Source of the DNA: Shimia sp. Alg240-R146
GTDB taxonomy: Bacteria > Pseudomonadota > Alphaproteobacteria > Rhodobacterales > Rhodobacteraceae
Assembly (NCBI RefSeq): GCF_947331465.1
Contig: NZ_CAMZOK010000001.1
Location: forward strand, 62,001-126,000
Length of the DNA: 64,000 bases
Direction of reading: 5' to 3'
Shown: positions 45,444-53,643 of the stretch, piece after piece
Layout of the letters: the number at the start of each line of letters is the position of its first letter
Numbering within the stretch: position 1 is the first letter of the stretch
Made by a program: the position numbers and the translations under genes
The notes under the pieces: generated by a model
What the model saw: the letters and a program-made list of their open reading frames with translations, nothing else
Databases searched by the model: none
What the model was told of the DNA's origin: nothing

Positions 45444-46670
45444 ATGACTGACACAGACAACAGCTTTCTTGCCTATGCGGACCGACGATTCCGTCTGAGC
45501 GGTAAAGCTCTGATAGAAAACGGACATCCGTATTTCGTACCCACCGACGCGCTGGAAGCCCGCTCGAGCGAGTGGAAAGACGGCTATCTGTCGATGTCTC
45601 ACTACGACTACTTGGGTCTGGCACATCACCCGGCCACCACCAACGCTGCAAAGACGGCCATCGACACGCTTGGCACCGGCGCAGGCGCCTCGCGTCTTGT
45701 GGGGGGCGAACGCCTCGGCCATCAGGCGCTGGAACGCAGCATGGCCGATTTTCTGGGCGTGGGCGGTACTTTGTCGGTGATTTCAGGCTATCTCACCAAT
45801 GTGTCGGTGATTCAGCTGCTGCTTGGCCCCAAGGATCTCGTGGTTGTGGACGAATTGGCCCACAATTCCATCATGGTTGGTGCCCGTGGCGTAAAATCCG
45901 ATCTCGTGACTTACGCGCACAACGATCTCGACGATCTCGAACGCATTCTGGCAGACAAACGCGACAGCTATTCGCGCGTTCTCATCTGCACCGAAGGGCT
46001 GTTTTCGATGGACGGCGACGTGACCGACCTGCCGCGACTGCTCGACATCAAAGAGCGCACTGATTGCTGGCTGCTGCTCGACGAGGCCCACAGTTATGGC
46101 GTGCTGGGTCCCACCGGCCGCGGATCTTGTGAACATTTCGGCGTTGACCCGAATCGCGTTGACGTCGCCATTGGCACTCTATCCAAAAGCTTTGCCTCAT
46201 CCGGTGGCTTCATCGCTGCCAATGCGGACGTGATCGAATGGATGCGCTTCTGCTTGCCCGGATTTGTCTATTCCGTGGGTCTCGCGCCCGCCACCGTCGC
46301 ATCCGCTCATGCGGCGCTCGACATTTTGCGCGCCGAACCTGACCGTGTGACGCGCCTGCGCGGCAACTCCCGCCGGTTCCTGCGCCGTGCCCGCGACGCT
46401 GGCCTGAATACCGGCACCGCCATTGGCGAGGCCGTGGTGCCCATTCTTTTTGACACTCCCGAAGACTGTGTATTTGTCGCCGAAGCCTTGATGCAACAAG
46501 GCATCTATGCGCCGCCCGTTGTGCATATCGGCGTTCCCAAAGACCTGCCTCGCATCCGGTTTTTCATCTCGGAAACCCACACCGAGGCGGATATCGACCG
46601 CGTGATCACCGCAGTGACCGAGGCCAGTTCCGCCGCCCGCGCCCTGCGCAACAGGATCAGCGCGGAATAA
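45444..46670 (+). CDS. alpha-oxoamine synthase, serine-palmitoyltransferase-like
   Basis: This PLP-dependent enzyme of 408 residues condenses an amino acid with an acyl-CoA or acyl-ACP with decarboxylation. Visible catalytic residues: the PLP lysine Lys248 in GTLSKSFASSGGF, Asp213 and His216 in LLDEAHSYG, and the stacking His140 in DELAHNS. The TLSKSF-SSGG context is closer to serine palmitoyltransferases (T-SKS-GG) than to the biotin or 2-amino-3-ketobutyrate enzymes (TLGKAL). Next to a ketosphinganine-reductase-like SDR, inositol synthase and a CDP-alcohol transferase, the simplest reading is that it makes 3-ketosphinganine from serine and palmitoyl thioester. Amino acid and acyl partner remain unproven. 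It is the first gene of the cluster; CGGAGA precedes the ATG. Confidence 0.83.
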   Translation: MTDTDNSFLAYADRRFRLSGKALIENGHPYFVPTDALEARSSEWKDGYLSMSHYDYLGLAHHPATTNAAKTAIDTLGTGAGASRLVGGERLGHQALERSMADFLGVGGTLSVISGYLTNVSVIQLLLGPKDLVVVDELAHNSIMVGARGVKSDLVTYAHNDLDDLERILADKRDSYSRVLICTEGLFSMDGDVTDLPRLLDIKERTDCWLLLDEAHSYGVLGPTGRGSCEHFGVDPNRVDVAIGTLSKSFASSGGFIAANADVIEWMRFCLPGFVYSVGLAPATVASAHAALDILRAEPDRVTRLRGNSRRFLRRARDAGLNTGTAIGEAVVPILFDTPEDCVFVAEALMQQGIYAPPVVHIGVPKDLPRIRFFISETHTEADIDRVITAVTEASSAARALRNRISAE

Positions 46671-46675
46671 CGCTC

Positions 46676-47329
46676 GTGCAAATCGCCGAGCCTAGACACA
46701 CCTTCTACCTACGCTGCCTCACGACCTTTCGTCGGCTAACGGCGCTGGTCCTTTTGGGCCTGTTGCTCTCCGCGCCTGACCTGTCGGCCAAACCGCAACT
46801 GACTGTCGAGTCAGTCACCTCCAGCGCCACGCTTCCGGCGGCCAACCCCGCCTTTAAACACCCCAACGACCTGCATCAGGTCTTTTTCCTGCAACGCAAC
46901 AGCAACGCCAACACCATCGTCTGGGTCGCGCAATTTGATCCGGATGGGCGCTTGAATCCCGACCGCCCAATCGCCGGATATTGGCGCCGGTTTGCGGGCC
47001 GCGGCCATGTGATGGCCTTCCGCTGGTATGAGCGTGTATTCGGATTTGGCACCAAATCCCGCGAACTTGCCGACGGATCAGGCTTTGAGGTGCGATTTAA
47101 TGGCATAAAAAGCGAACAATTACTGCTCAAGCAGAACGGACCCTTTGACGCGGCGCTCTATACACGGCAAAACGGGCGCGACCTTAAAATGATCTATGGA
47201 TATCTGGAAGTGGACGAAAGCGGGCTATTGCCAAAAGTTGTGCGATTGCGCCTATACACGTCTGACCCGAAAACGGGCCAGTATTCCACACACACAATTG
47301 CCGTTTCCGGTGGAGCCTTCCGCGAATGA
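46676..47329 (+). CDS. exported DUF4833 protein
   Basis: This 217-residue protein has an N-terminal signal or anchor (hydrophobic LTALVLLGLLLSAPDL, cleavage near LSA-KP) and a DUF4833-like domain. Its blocks are NANTIVWVAQFDPDGRLNPD, PIAGYWRRFAGRG and RVFGFGTKSREL. No catalytic motif is obvious. The GTG start at 46676 is five bases after the previous stop, and its TGA overlaps the inositol-synthase ATG (ATGA), so it is produced stoichiometrically with that enzyme. The location implies a periplasmic role in handling the lipid, but the function is unknown. Confidence 0.72.
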   Translation: MQIAEPRHTFYLRCLTTFRRLTALVLLGLLLSAPDLSAKPQLTVESVTSSATLPAANPAFKHPNDLHQVFFLQRNSNANTIVWVAQFDPDGRLNPDRPIAGYWRRFAGRGHVMAFRWYERVFGFGTKSRELADGSGFEVRFNGIKSEQLLLKQNGPFDAALYTRQNGRDLKMIYGYLEVDESGLLPKVVRLRLYTSDPKTGQYSTHTIAVSGGAFRE

Positions 47330-48441
47330 CTACTGAAGAGACCAAAACACTGATCCGCACCGTAATTGTGGGGGTTGGTAACTGTGCGAGTTCCCTCATT
47401 CAGGGCGTGTCCTACTGCCGTTCCGTCGGCGATGCCGCCATCGGGGTCAGCTTTCCCGATCTGGCAGGCTATACGCCCTCCGACATTGAACTTGTTGCCG
47501 GTTTCGACGTGGACTCGCGCAAGGTGGGCTCCACTTTGGGAGAAGCCGCTTTTGCCCCGCCCAATTGCACCGAACAATTTCACACCGACATAAGCGATCA
47601 AACCGGACCCGTGCTGCGCGGACCTGATCTCGATGGCGTCGCCGCGCATATGCTGGCCAAACCCGAAGACCGCAGCTTCCGTTTGTCGGCAGAACCCGCC
47701 CTGAGCAAAGACGAGATTGTTGCCAAACTGCGCGACCTGCAGGCCGAGGTGATGATCATCTTCCTGCCCGTCGGATCGCAAAAGGCTGTCGAATTCTACG
47801 CGGAATGCGCGCTTGAGGCCGGTGTCGCCGTGGTCAACGGCATTCCCGTGTTCATCGCCTCGCACCCCGTGTGGGCCGAAAAATTCCGCACCGCCGGCGT
47901 TCCGATCCTTGGCGACGATTTCAAAGCACAGTTTGGTGCCACAATCGTGCACCGCACGCTGGCCAACCTTGCCGAAATGCGCGGCGTCGAAATCGACCGC
48001 ACCTATCAACTCAACGTTGGCGGCAACACCGACTTCCTGAACATGAGCGAAAACGCCCGGCTTGCGAACAAACGCGAAAGCAAAACCGAAGCCGTGCAAG
48101 CCGTAATGGAAGAACGTCTGGACGAGAACGACATTCGCATCGGCCCCTCCGATTACGTGCCATGGCTGAATGATCGCAAAGTTGCCTATGTGCGGCTCGA
48201 AGGCCGCCTGTTTGGCGGCGCGCGTACCAACATCGAGGTGCGTCTGGATGTCGAGGACAGCCCCAACGCCGCTGCCGAAGCATTGGTAGCCATTCGTCTG
48301 GCCCGAATCGCCTGTGACCGTGGCTTGGCCGGACCCATCGTTGACGCCTCCGCCTTTCTCTTCAAACATCCGCCGGAACAGATCGAGGACACCGACGCCC
48401 ACGACGTGGTCCTCAAATTCGCGAACGGGACCGAGGACTAA
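47326..48441 (+). CDS. ino1: myo-inositol-3-phosphate synthase
   Basis: This 371-residue enzyme converts glucose 6-phosphate to 1L-myo-inositol 3-phosphate with NAD. It has the N-terminal NAD motif VIVGVGNCASSLIQGV (about 13-28), the active-site region GDDFKAQFGATIVHR, NVGGNTDFLNMSE, then IGPSDYVPWLNDRKVA and EVRLDVEDSPNAA, all conserved in the actinobacterial/archaeal-type synthases. Inositol synthesis is uncommon in alphaproteobacteria, so placement within a lipid cluster with a CDP-alcohol phosphatidyltransferase points to an inositol-phosphate head group. Its ATG overlaps the DUF4833 stop; the SDR gene follows two bases after its stop. Confidence 0.93.
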   Translation: MTTEETKTLIRTVIVGVGNCASSLIQGVSYCRSVGDAAIGVSFPDLAGYTPSDIELVAGFDVDSRKVGSTLGEAAFAPPNCTEQFHTDISDQTGPVLRGPDLDGVAAHMLAKPEDRSFRLSAEPALSKDEIVAKLRDLQAEVMIIFLPVGSQKAVEFYAECALEAGVAVVNGIPVFIASHPVWAEKFRTAGVPILGDDFKAQFGATIVHRTLANLAEMRGVEIDRTYQLNVGGNTDFLNMSENARLANKRESKTEAVQAVMEERLDENDIRIGPSDYVPWLNDRKVAYVRLEGRLFGGARTNIEVRLDVEDSPNAAAEALVAIRLARIACDRGLAGPIVDASAFLFKHPPEQIEDTDAHDVVLKFANGTED

Positions 48442-48443
48442 TC

Positions 48444-49244
48444 ATGCCCGGTCCGGCCTTCGTCACCGGCGGCTCAAGTGGCATCGGCCTTCAAACGGCC
48501 CGCCAACTCGCCGCCCGAGGCCATGACATCGCACTGTTTGCGCGCGACCCTGGCAAACTCGCTGCGGCGCGCGAACTCATCCTATCTGAAACCCCGAATG
48601 TGACCGTGCGGGAATTCCCCGTTGATGTCTCCAGCCGCACCGAAATCACCGCAGCCGTGACCGAAGCCGTCCGCATCATGGGTGCGCCGGACTATGCCAT
48701 CGCGTCAGCAGGCATTTCCGAACCGGGCCTGTTTGTCGACCAACCGCTGGACACCCACGAACGCCATATGGCGGTGAACTACTTTGGCGCGCTCTATTTC
48801 GCCCATGCGCTGGTCGACCCGATGCGCGCCAACGGCGGCGGGCGGCTTGGGTTTGTCTCTTCTGTCGCGGCGTTTTTCGGCATCTACGGCTACAGCGCCT
48901 ATGCCCCCTCAAAATTCGCGCTCTCAGGATTGGGCGAAGTGCTGCATCTGGAACTGGCCGAGGCCGGTATTTCGGTCACGGTGCTGCATCCGTCTGACAC
49001 TGAAACGGCGATGCTGGCCTCAGAAAACCTAACCAAGCCAGCTGCCACTGCCGAAATTGGCGAAGGCGGTGGTCTCTGGAAACCGGAAGACGTGGCAATA
49101 CGTCTGATCGCTGCCATGAACGCAGGCCGCGCCACCGCGGCCACTGGCGTGCAGATGACCGCACTCGGCGCACTCTCCAGTCTGCTTGCGCCGGTTCTGC
49201 GTTGGCACCAACGCCGCATTATCAAAAAGCACCGTCGCGAATGA
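48444..49244 (+). CDS. SDR, 3-ketodihydrosphingosine-reductase-like
   Basis: This 266-residue short-chain dehydrogenase has the cofactor motif TGGSSGIG at 8-15, the serine pair at about 139-140, and the catalytic Tyr153/Lys157 in YSAYAPSKFAL. The segment following the catalytic lysine, SGLGEVLHLELAEAGISVTV, and the C-terminal hydrophobic stretch (about 235-255) resemble eukaryotic-type 3-ketodihydrosphingosine reductase (KDSR). The C-terminal segment could associate with the membrane. The role would be NADPH reduction of 3-ketosphinganine to sphinganine, the step after the synthase at 45444. Its TGA overlaps the next ATG (ATGA). Confidence 0.78.
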   Translation: MPGPAFVTGGSSGIGLQTARQLAARGHDIALFARDPGKLAAARELILSETPNVTVREFPVDVSSRTEITAAVTEAVRIMGAPDYAIASAGISEPGLFVDQPLDTHERHMAVNYFGALYFAHALVDPMRANGGGRLGFVSSVAAFFGIYGYSAYAPSKFALSGLGEVLHLELAEAGISVTVLHPSDTETAMLASENLTKPAATAEIGEGGGLWKPEDVAIRLIAAMNAGRATAATGVQMTALGALSSLLAPVLRWHQRRIIKKHRRE

Positions 49245-50131
49245 CACCACTTCTCGTGACAGACATGGCGATGATCGCTGGCGGGCTTGTGCTCGTCGGG
49301 TATGTCCTGCTTACCACCGTGGCCCTGATCCCGGCGCGCCGTGCAGTTGGGATCGAGTTGCTCAAGGTGTTTTTCAGCGCCACGGTGATCATCTGCGTGC
49401 TTGTGGCGCTGTTTTTGACCGGCAACCCCGTGCTTATCCCCGCACTTGGCCTCGCGGCCCTTCGCATCGGCGTCGAATCCGCAGTCGTACGTATGCCGGA
49501 CGGGCCTGCGCCGCTGTTGATTGGATTGCTCAGCACCGGCCTCACCGTGGCCGCGATCCTTGACGCCCGTCTTGCTGTGGCTGTGCTTGGCGTCTGGCTG
49601 TTATTGTTTGCGCGACTGGTGATTTTGCCCAACGCCTCCAATCCGCGCCCCTCAAAATCCATCCTCGACATGCTTGTGTTCCCGATCCTGCCCTTTGCGC
49701 TGTTGGCCCATGGCGCAGTGCAAGCGGATCTCGCAGGGCTGATCCTCGCCGCGTATATTCTGGTCGAGGTGTTTGACAGCCTCGCTCTGCTCTCAGGCAA
49801 ACTCTTCGGCCGCACCAAAGCCTTCCCGACGCTCAGCCCGAATAAAACCGTCGAAGGCCTTATTGGCGGCGCGCTCTGTCTGATTGTGATCACCGCGCTC
49901 AGCGCGCTCATTCTAAACCAGCCGCTCTTTCTGTCCTGCGGTGTCGCGTTGCTTGTCGGCTTCTTGGCTGTTGCAGGAGATCTCTCCGCCTCCCGTCTCA
50001 AACGCATTGGCGGGGTCAAGGATTTCCCGGTTGTCCTCGCCCGTCAGGGCGGTCTTCTGGACAGCCTCGACAGCTGGATCGCGGCTGGTGCCGGGCTAAC
50101 CGCGCTCCATCTTGTGGCGGCTCTGTGCTGA
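49241..50131 (+). CDS. phosphatidate cytidylyltransferase (CdsA-like)
   Basis: This 296-residue protein has about seven or eight membrane helices and the CdsA signature at residues 249-278: SASRLKRIGGVKDFPVVLAR, then GGLLDSLDS. The usual final Arg (LDRxDS) is replaced by Ser. CdsA makes CDP-diacylglycerol from CTP and phosphatidate. The start at 49241 overlaps the SDR stop by four bases; an earlier frame start is not supported. A roseobacter would be expected to have its own housekeeping cdsA near uppS, so this is probably a second copy serving the CDP-alcohol phosphatidyltransferase in the same cluster. Its lipid substrate could be phosphatidate or a ceramide/sphingoid phosphate. Confidence 0.82.
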   Translation: MTPLLVTDMAMIAGGLVLVGYVLLTTVALIPARRAVGIELLKVFFSATVIICVLVALFLTGNPVLIPALGLAALRIGVESAVVRMPDGPAPLLIGLLSTGLTVAAILDARLAVAVLGVWLLLFARLVILPNASNPRPSKSILDMLVFPILPFALLAHGAVQADLAGLILAAYILVEVFDSLALLSGKLFGRTKAFPTLSPNKTVEGLIGGALCLIVITALSALILNQPLFLSCGVALLVGFLAVAGDLSASRLKRIGGVKDFPVVLARQGGLLDSLDSWIAAGAGLTALHLVAALC

Positions 50132-50171
50132 TCGGCTTGCCAGCAAGCCCGCAGGCAGGGACTATCCCCTC

Positions 50172-51299
50172 ATGAGTCTGCACCAAACTTTCCTGCGCCA
50201 ACCGGTGCTGCGCATCATCGGCTGGCCGATCCTGTGGCGGTTGTTGCTGATTCTGGCGGTGATCGAGGCTATTTTTCTCGCCGAAGAGTTCACCGGCTTG
50301 CTGCAACTTGCACTGCGGCTGGACGGCCCCGCATCTGTGATTGGTCAGATGCTGATCTTTCGCATGCCCGCAATATTTGATCTGGCGCTGGCTTTTGGCC
50401 TTTTGATTGCCGTCTATTTCGCAGTTGGCGAAGCCCGCGACAACGGCGAACTTGTGGTTTTGGCCACAGCTGGCATTCCGTGGTGGCGGGTGGTGACTCT
50501 GGTTCTCGGCATCGGGTTGGCGGGCGGTCTGCTCAGCTTATTAAACGCCGGCTATATACTGCCTATGGCCAAGTTTTCCGAACGGGTCACAGTGGCTGAG
50601 TTGCGCAAAGACTACGTGCTGAACCGGATTCAAACGCCTGACCACAAAACCGCATTGCAAACAATCGAGGACACCACCTTTGTGTCCACCCCACCAAACG
50701 ACGGCGATCCCAATCGCAACGGCAACCTTTTTGTGTTTCAGCCCGATGTGAACGGATTTTGGCGCGCGGCCACGTCGCGCAACTGGCAAATCAACGCCGT
50801 GGACTCCGACCGTCACGTCATTGCCCTGCAAAACTTGGCGGTCCACGATGTGCCGCTCGTCCCACCAAGCACACCTGCATTCATGAACCGCTACGAAGTC
50901 TCGGCAGCGGATTTCACCTTTGACATGTCCAAGGTCATTCCCGACGTCGATCGCGAACGCAGCGCTGCGGAAAGATTTCTGATGGTGTCTCAGGACCAGA
51001 CCCGGCGCATCACAAACATTGCCACCCGCGCCCTGATGGTGCCGCTTGCCGGACTACTGGCGCTGGCGGCGTTGGTCGCTGCGCGCAACACCCTGACCCG
51101 CCTTCTGGCTTTGCCGTTGTCGGGCGTATTGATGTTGTCCATCGACGTGGCCAGCCGCGCCACTGTTGTTGGCTGGATCAACGCCCTGCCGGAACAGGCC
51201 ATTGCCCTTCTTTCCGTGCTGCTCTACCTCGCGCCTCCGCTGCTGTTCCTTGCCTTCAAAAAGGAGGCGCTGATGAAACCGGCGGCGCGCGACCTATGA
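50172..51299 (+). CDS. LptF/LptG-family (YjgP/YjgQ) permease, first
   Basis: This 375-residue protein has the YjgP/YjgQ plan: three N-terminal helices (first about 19-40), a long periplasmic domain (about 130-285) and three C-terminal helices (RALMVPLAGLLALAALVA onwards). The cytoplasmic region GEARDNGELVVLATAGIPWW holds the coupling-helix block (E..NGELVVL.ATAGIPW) of LptF/LptG. LptFG carry lipopolysaccharide across the inner membrane with LptB2. Here the gene is inside a lipid-synthesis operon and not next to lptD, so it is probably a specialised paralog. Its stop overlaps the second permease by four bases. Confidence 0.83.
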   Translation: MSLHQTFLRQPVLRIIGWPILWRLLLILAVIEAIFLAEEFTGLLQLALRLDGPASVIGQMLIFRMPAIFDLALAFGLLIAVYFAVGEARDNGELVVLATAGIPWWRVVTLVLGIGLAGGLLSLLNAGYILPMAKFSERVTVAELRKDYVLNRIQTPDHKTALQTIEDTTFVSTPPNDGDPNRNGNLFVFQPDVNGFWRAATSRNWQINAVDSDRHVIALQNLAVHDVPLVPPSTPAFMNRYEVSAADFTFDMSKVIPDVDRERSAAERFLMVSQDQTRRITNIATRALMVPLAGLLALAALVAARNTLTRLLALPLSGVLMLSIDVASRATVVGWINALPEQAIALLSVLLYLAPPLLFLAFKKEALMKPAARDL

Positions 51300-52441
51300 G
51301 CCTGCGTGCCCACACCGGCATCGCTATGCGGATGATGATGCGCAGCTATCTGCAAACCATCGGCTTCGTCATGTTTGCGCTGCTGGTGATCGCGCTGTCC
51401 ATCGACCTGGGAAAAACCCTCGAAAGCCTGCGCGCCAAGGCGGATGCGACCGACACCCCGCTGTGGCGCCTGTTGCTGCCCTATGCCTCCTATCGGGCAA
51501 CCGATATCATCACCCGCCTGCTCGGCACCGCCTGCGTTGTGGGGGGCTTTGTTGCCGTGTTGTTGCGCCATCTGCGCCGCGAGGATGTGGTTCTTGCGGC
51601 AGCGGGAATGTCGCCGCGCGTGCACTTTTCGGCCCTTCTGGCTGTCGCGCTTGTTGTCGGCAGCGTGCAATTCGGGTTTCAAAATTGGCTGCGTCCCATG
51701 GCAGTAAAAGCCCAAGTCGAAACGCAACTCGGCCGGTACGGTCGTTGGTTCGGCGCGCCTCGTCTGGACGACCAGTGGGTTCTTAACAACGACATGGCGC
51801 TGCGCGTAAGCATCATTCGCGGCGACTCCGCCCGACTGGAATCTCTCAAGATCTTCGAAGGCCTGTCTGCGCCGACCCTCACCCGCCTAATTGATGCAGA
51901 CTCGGCCTTGCCTGATCCGGCCACCGGCCTTTGGGAACTGCAAAACGTCACTCTCTGGGCGCAAAATACCGGTTTTGCTCCGGTTCACGCAGACAGTTTA
52001 ACCTTGGCGCTGCCGCTCAGCGCGGCGCAGCTGCAATGGTATGACGTGCATGGCTATTACCTGCCCAACGCCGTCGCCCGCGACATCTCCCAACTCACCG
52101 GCACCGCCGCAGCCACCGACGCCGCAACGGTGTTGGCCTTCCGCAAAGCCGCGCTCTTGTTGCCGGGTATTTTTGTGCTGCTCGGCGCGTCTTTGGCGCA
52201 GACAGGCATCAGGGGCCGGCGGTTCAACGCGCCGCGCCTGTTGTCCCTGGCGGCTGCGGGATATCTGTCTGTTGTGATTGTAAAATCCTTTCTCATTTTG
52301 GGCATAAACGGTCGCATCCAACCGGAATTGTCAGCCGCCCTGCCATTGGCAATTGCCTTCGCGATTGCCTGCCTCTTACAACTGCGGCACGCGGGGTATT
52401 TGTTCCGCGCCTCACCTGTCGACCGAAAGCAAGTCTCGTGA
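51296..52441 (+). CDS. LptF/LptG-family (YjgP/YjgQ) permease, second
   Basis: This 381-residue protein is the partner permease. It has N-terminal helices (VMFALLVIALSIDLGKTL is the first), the coupling-helix region LRREDVVLAAAGMSPRVHFS (which lacks the NGE of the usual motif), a periplasmic domain (about 125-260) and C-terminal helices (LLPGIFVLLGASLAQTGIRG, LLSLAAAGYLSVVIVKSFLI). It should form a heterodimer with the preceding protein. Overlaps at both ends (ATGA with the first permease and GTGA with the glycosyltransferase) indicate tight coupling to the cluster. No ATPase of the LptB type is encoded here, so it would use the housekeeping one or the exporter nearby. Confidence 0.8.
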   Translation: MSLRAHTGIAMRMMMRSYLQTIGFVMFALLVIALSIDLGKTLESLRAKADATDTPLWRLLLPYASYRATDIITRLLGTACVVGGFVAVLLRHLRREDVVLAAAGMSPRVHFSALLAVALVVGSVQFGFQNWLRPMAVKAQVETQLGRYGRWFGAPRLDDQWVLNNDMALRVSIIRGDSARLESLKIFEGLSAPTLTRLIDADSALPDPATGLWELQNVTLWAQNTGFAPVHADSLTLALPLSAAQLQWYDVHGYYLPNAVARDISQLTGTAAATDAATVLAFRKAALLLPGIFVLLGASLAQTGIRGRRFNAPRLLSLAAAGYLSVVIVKSFLILGINGRIQPELSAALPLAIAFAIACLLQLRHAGYLFRASPVDRKQVS

Positions 52442-53556
52442 AAATCGTTCAGCTGACTCCCTATGCCATGGACCGCCCCGGCGGTGTGCAAAGCCACATC
52501 CGCGACCTGACCGGCTGGCTGCGCACCCAAGGCCATGACGTGCGTATTGTTGCGCCGCCCGGTGATACGCCGGTCGATGATCTCGACGGGTTGATCGAAC
52601 TTGGCAGCGTGCGCCAAATCGCCGTGCACGGCACAAAATTTGAACTTACACGCGCCAATCGAGCTGATCTCGCGTCCTGTGTTGCGGCGTTGCGCGACTG
52701 GGGCGCCGAAGTCGCCCATTTGCACACGCCATGGACACCGATGCTGCCGCTTCAGGTATGGCGTGCACTTGATATTCCGGGGGTCGCCACTTTTCACGCG
52801 ACCTTGCCCGACAGTGGCGGCTTTGATCCGCTCGCTTGGGCTTTGCGCCGGTCCGCGCATTGGTTCAACCGACGGCTTGCTGGCATTGTGGTGCCATCCA
52901 AAGCCCCGCAAGAGCAATGGCGCGCTAACAACGTTTCCCCCGTGCCGGGCATTCTCGCGCCAACCATCGATCTGTCCAAATGGCGCGCCGCCCGCGATGC
53001 CAACACCCCCGGCGACGGATTTCATGTGGTCTGCATGGGCCGGTTAGAGGAGCGCAAAGGCGCCGCCACACTGCTCTGCGCGTGGCACGAAGTGCAAACG
53101 CAACGTCCTGATGCACGGCTGACCCTCGCCGGAGACGGCCCATGCAAAGCCGACTTGCTGGAACAGGCCAAAAACCTCGACCTACACTCCGTCAGCTTTG
53201 TGCCACCACCCGACAACGCCGCCGCTCGTGACTTGATCGCCAGTGCGGATGTCTTTGCCGCGCCCGCCTTGCATGGCGAAAGCTTCGGCATCGTGCTGAT
53301 CGAGGCGATGGCCGCCGGCACCCTGCCGGTTGCCGCAAGCAACGTCGGCTATGCCACCGTCATGACCGGCCCCGGCAGCGACCTGCTTGTGCCACCCGGC
53401 GACGCCCCTGCTTTGGCCCGCAAGTTGCTGGAGCTTGCCAGTCAACCAGCGCTTCAAACCAAGCTTTTGCGATGGGCCAAAGGGCACGCGGATCACTATG
53501 ACGTGCGCCATCTCGGCCCTGCCTATGAGGCGTTTTTTCACGGCGCACTAGGCTGA
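52438..53556 (+). CDS. glycosyltransferase family 4, lipid-cluster member
   Basis: This 372-residue GT4 protein begins KIVQLTPYAMDRPGGVQSHI, the acceptor-loop pattern of lipid glycosyltransferases such as PimB/PimC-like enzymes. Donor-domain blocks are MGRLEERKGAATLLCAW, LAGDGPCKADLLEQA and the E-x7-E region HGESFGIVLIEAMAAGTLPVAA. Its GTG start overlaps the permease stop (GTGA). It has no transmembrane helix. In context it would add a sugar to inositol, ceramide or a related lipid, by analogy with the phosphatidylinositol mannosyltransferases of the same family. Acceptor and donor are inference. Confidence 0.87.
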   Translation: MKIVQLTPYAMDRPGGVQSHIRDLTGWLRTQGHDVRIVAPPGDTPVDDLDGLIELGSVRQIAVHGTKFELTRANRADLASCVAALRDWGAEVAHLHTPWTPMLPLQVWRALDIPGVATFHATLPDSGGFDPLAWALRRSAHWFNRRLAGIVVPSKAPQEQWRANNVSPVPGILAPTIDLSKWRAARDANTPGDGFHVVCMGRLEERKGAATLLCAWHEVQTQRPDARLTLAGDGPCKADLLEQAKNLDLHSVSFVPPPDNAAARDLIASADVFAAPALHGESFGIVLIEAMAAGTLPVAASNVGYATVMTGPGSDLLVPPGDAPALARKLLELASQPALQTKLLRWAKGHADHYDVRHLGPAYEAFFHGALG

Positions 53557-53643
53557 ACCAACGGTTGCCAAACCCTCTAAGGTCATGTCAGACCAAACAT
53601 AGGTGTTCGTGGACACAAAAAGACTTTGAAGGACGGGGCAGCA

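Noticed and set aside
45444-46670. 8-amino-7-oxononanoate synthase or 2-amino-3-ketobutyrate CoA ligase
   Set aside because: The lysine context TLSKSF-SSGG and the neighbours (KDSR-like SDR, inositol synthase, CDP-alcohol transferase) favour serine palmitoyltransferase; no biotin or threonine-degradation gene is near.
47194-48402. 402-codon minus-strand frame opposite inositol synthase
   Set aside because: The plus strand carries all catalytic blocks of inositol-3-phosphate synthase, so the opposite frame is a shadow.
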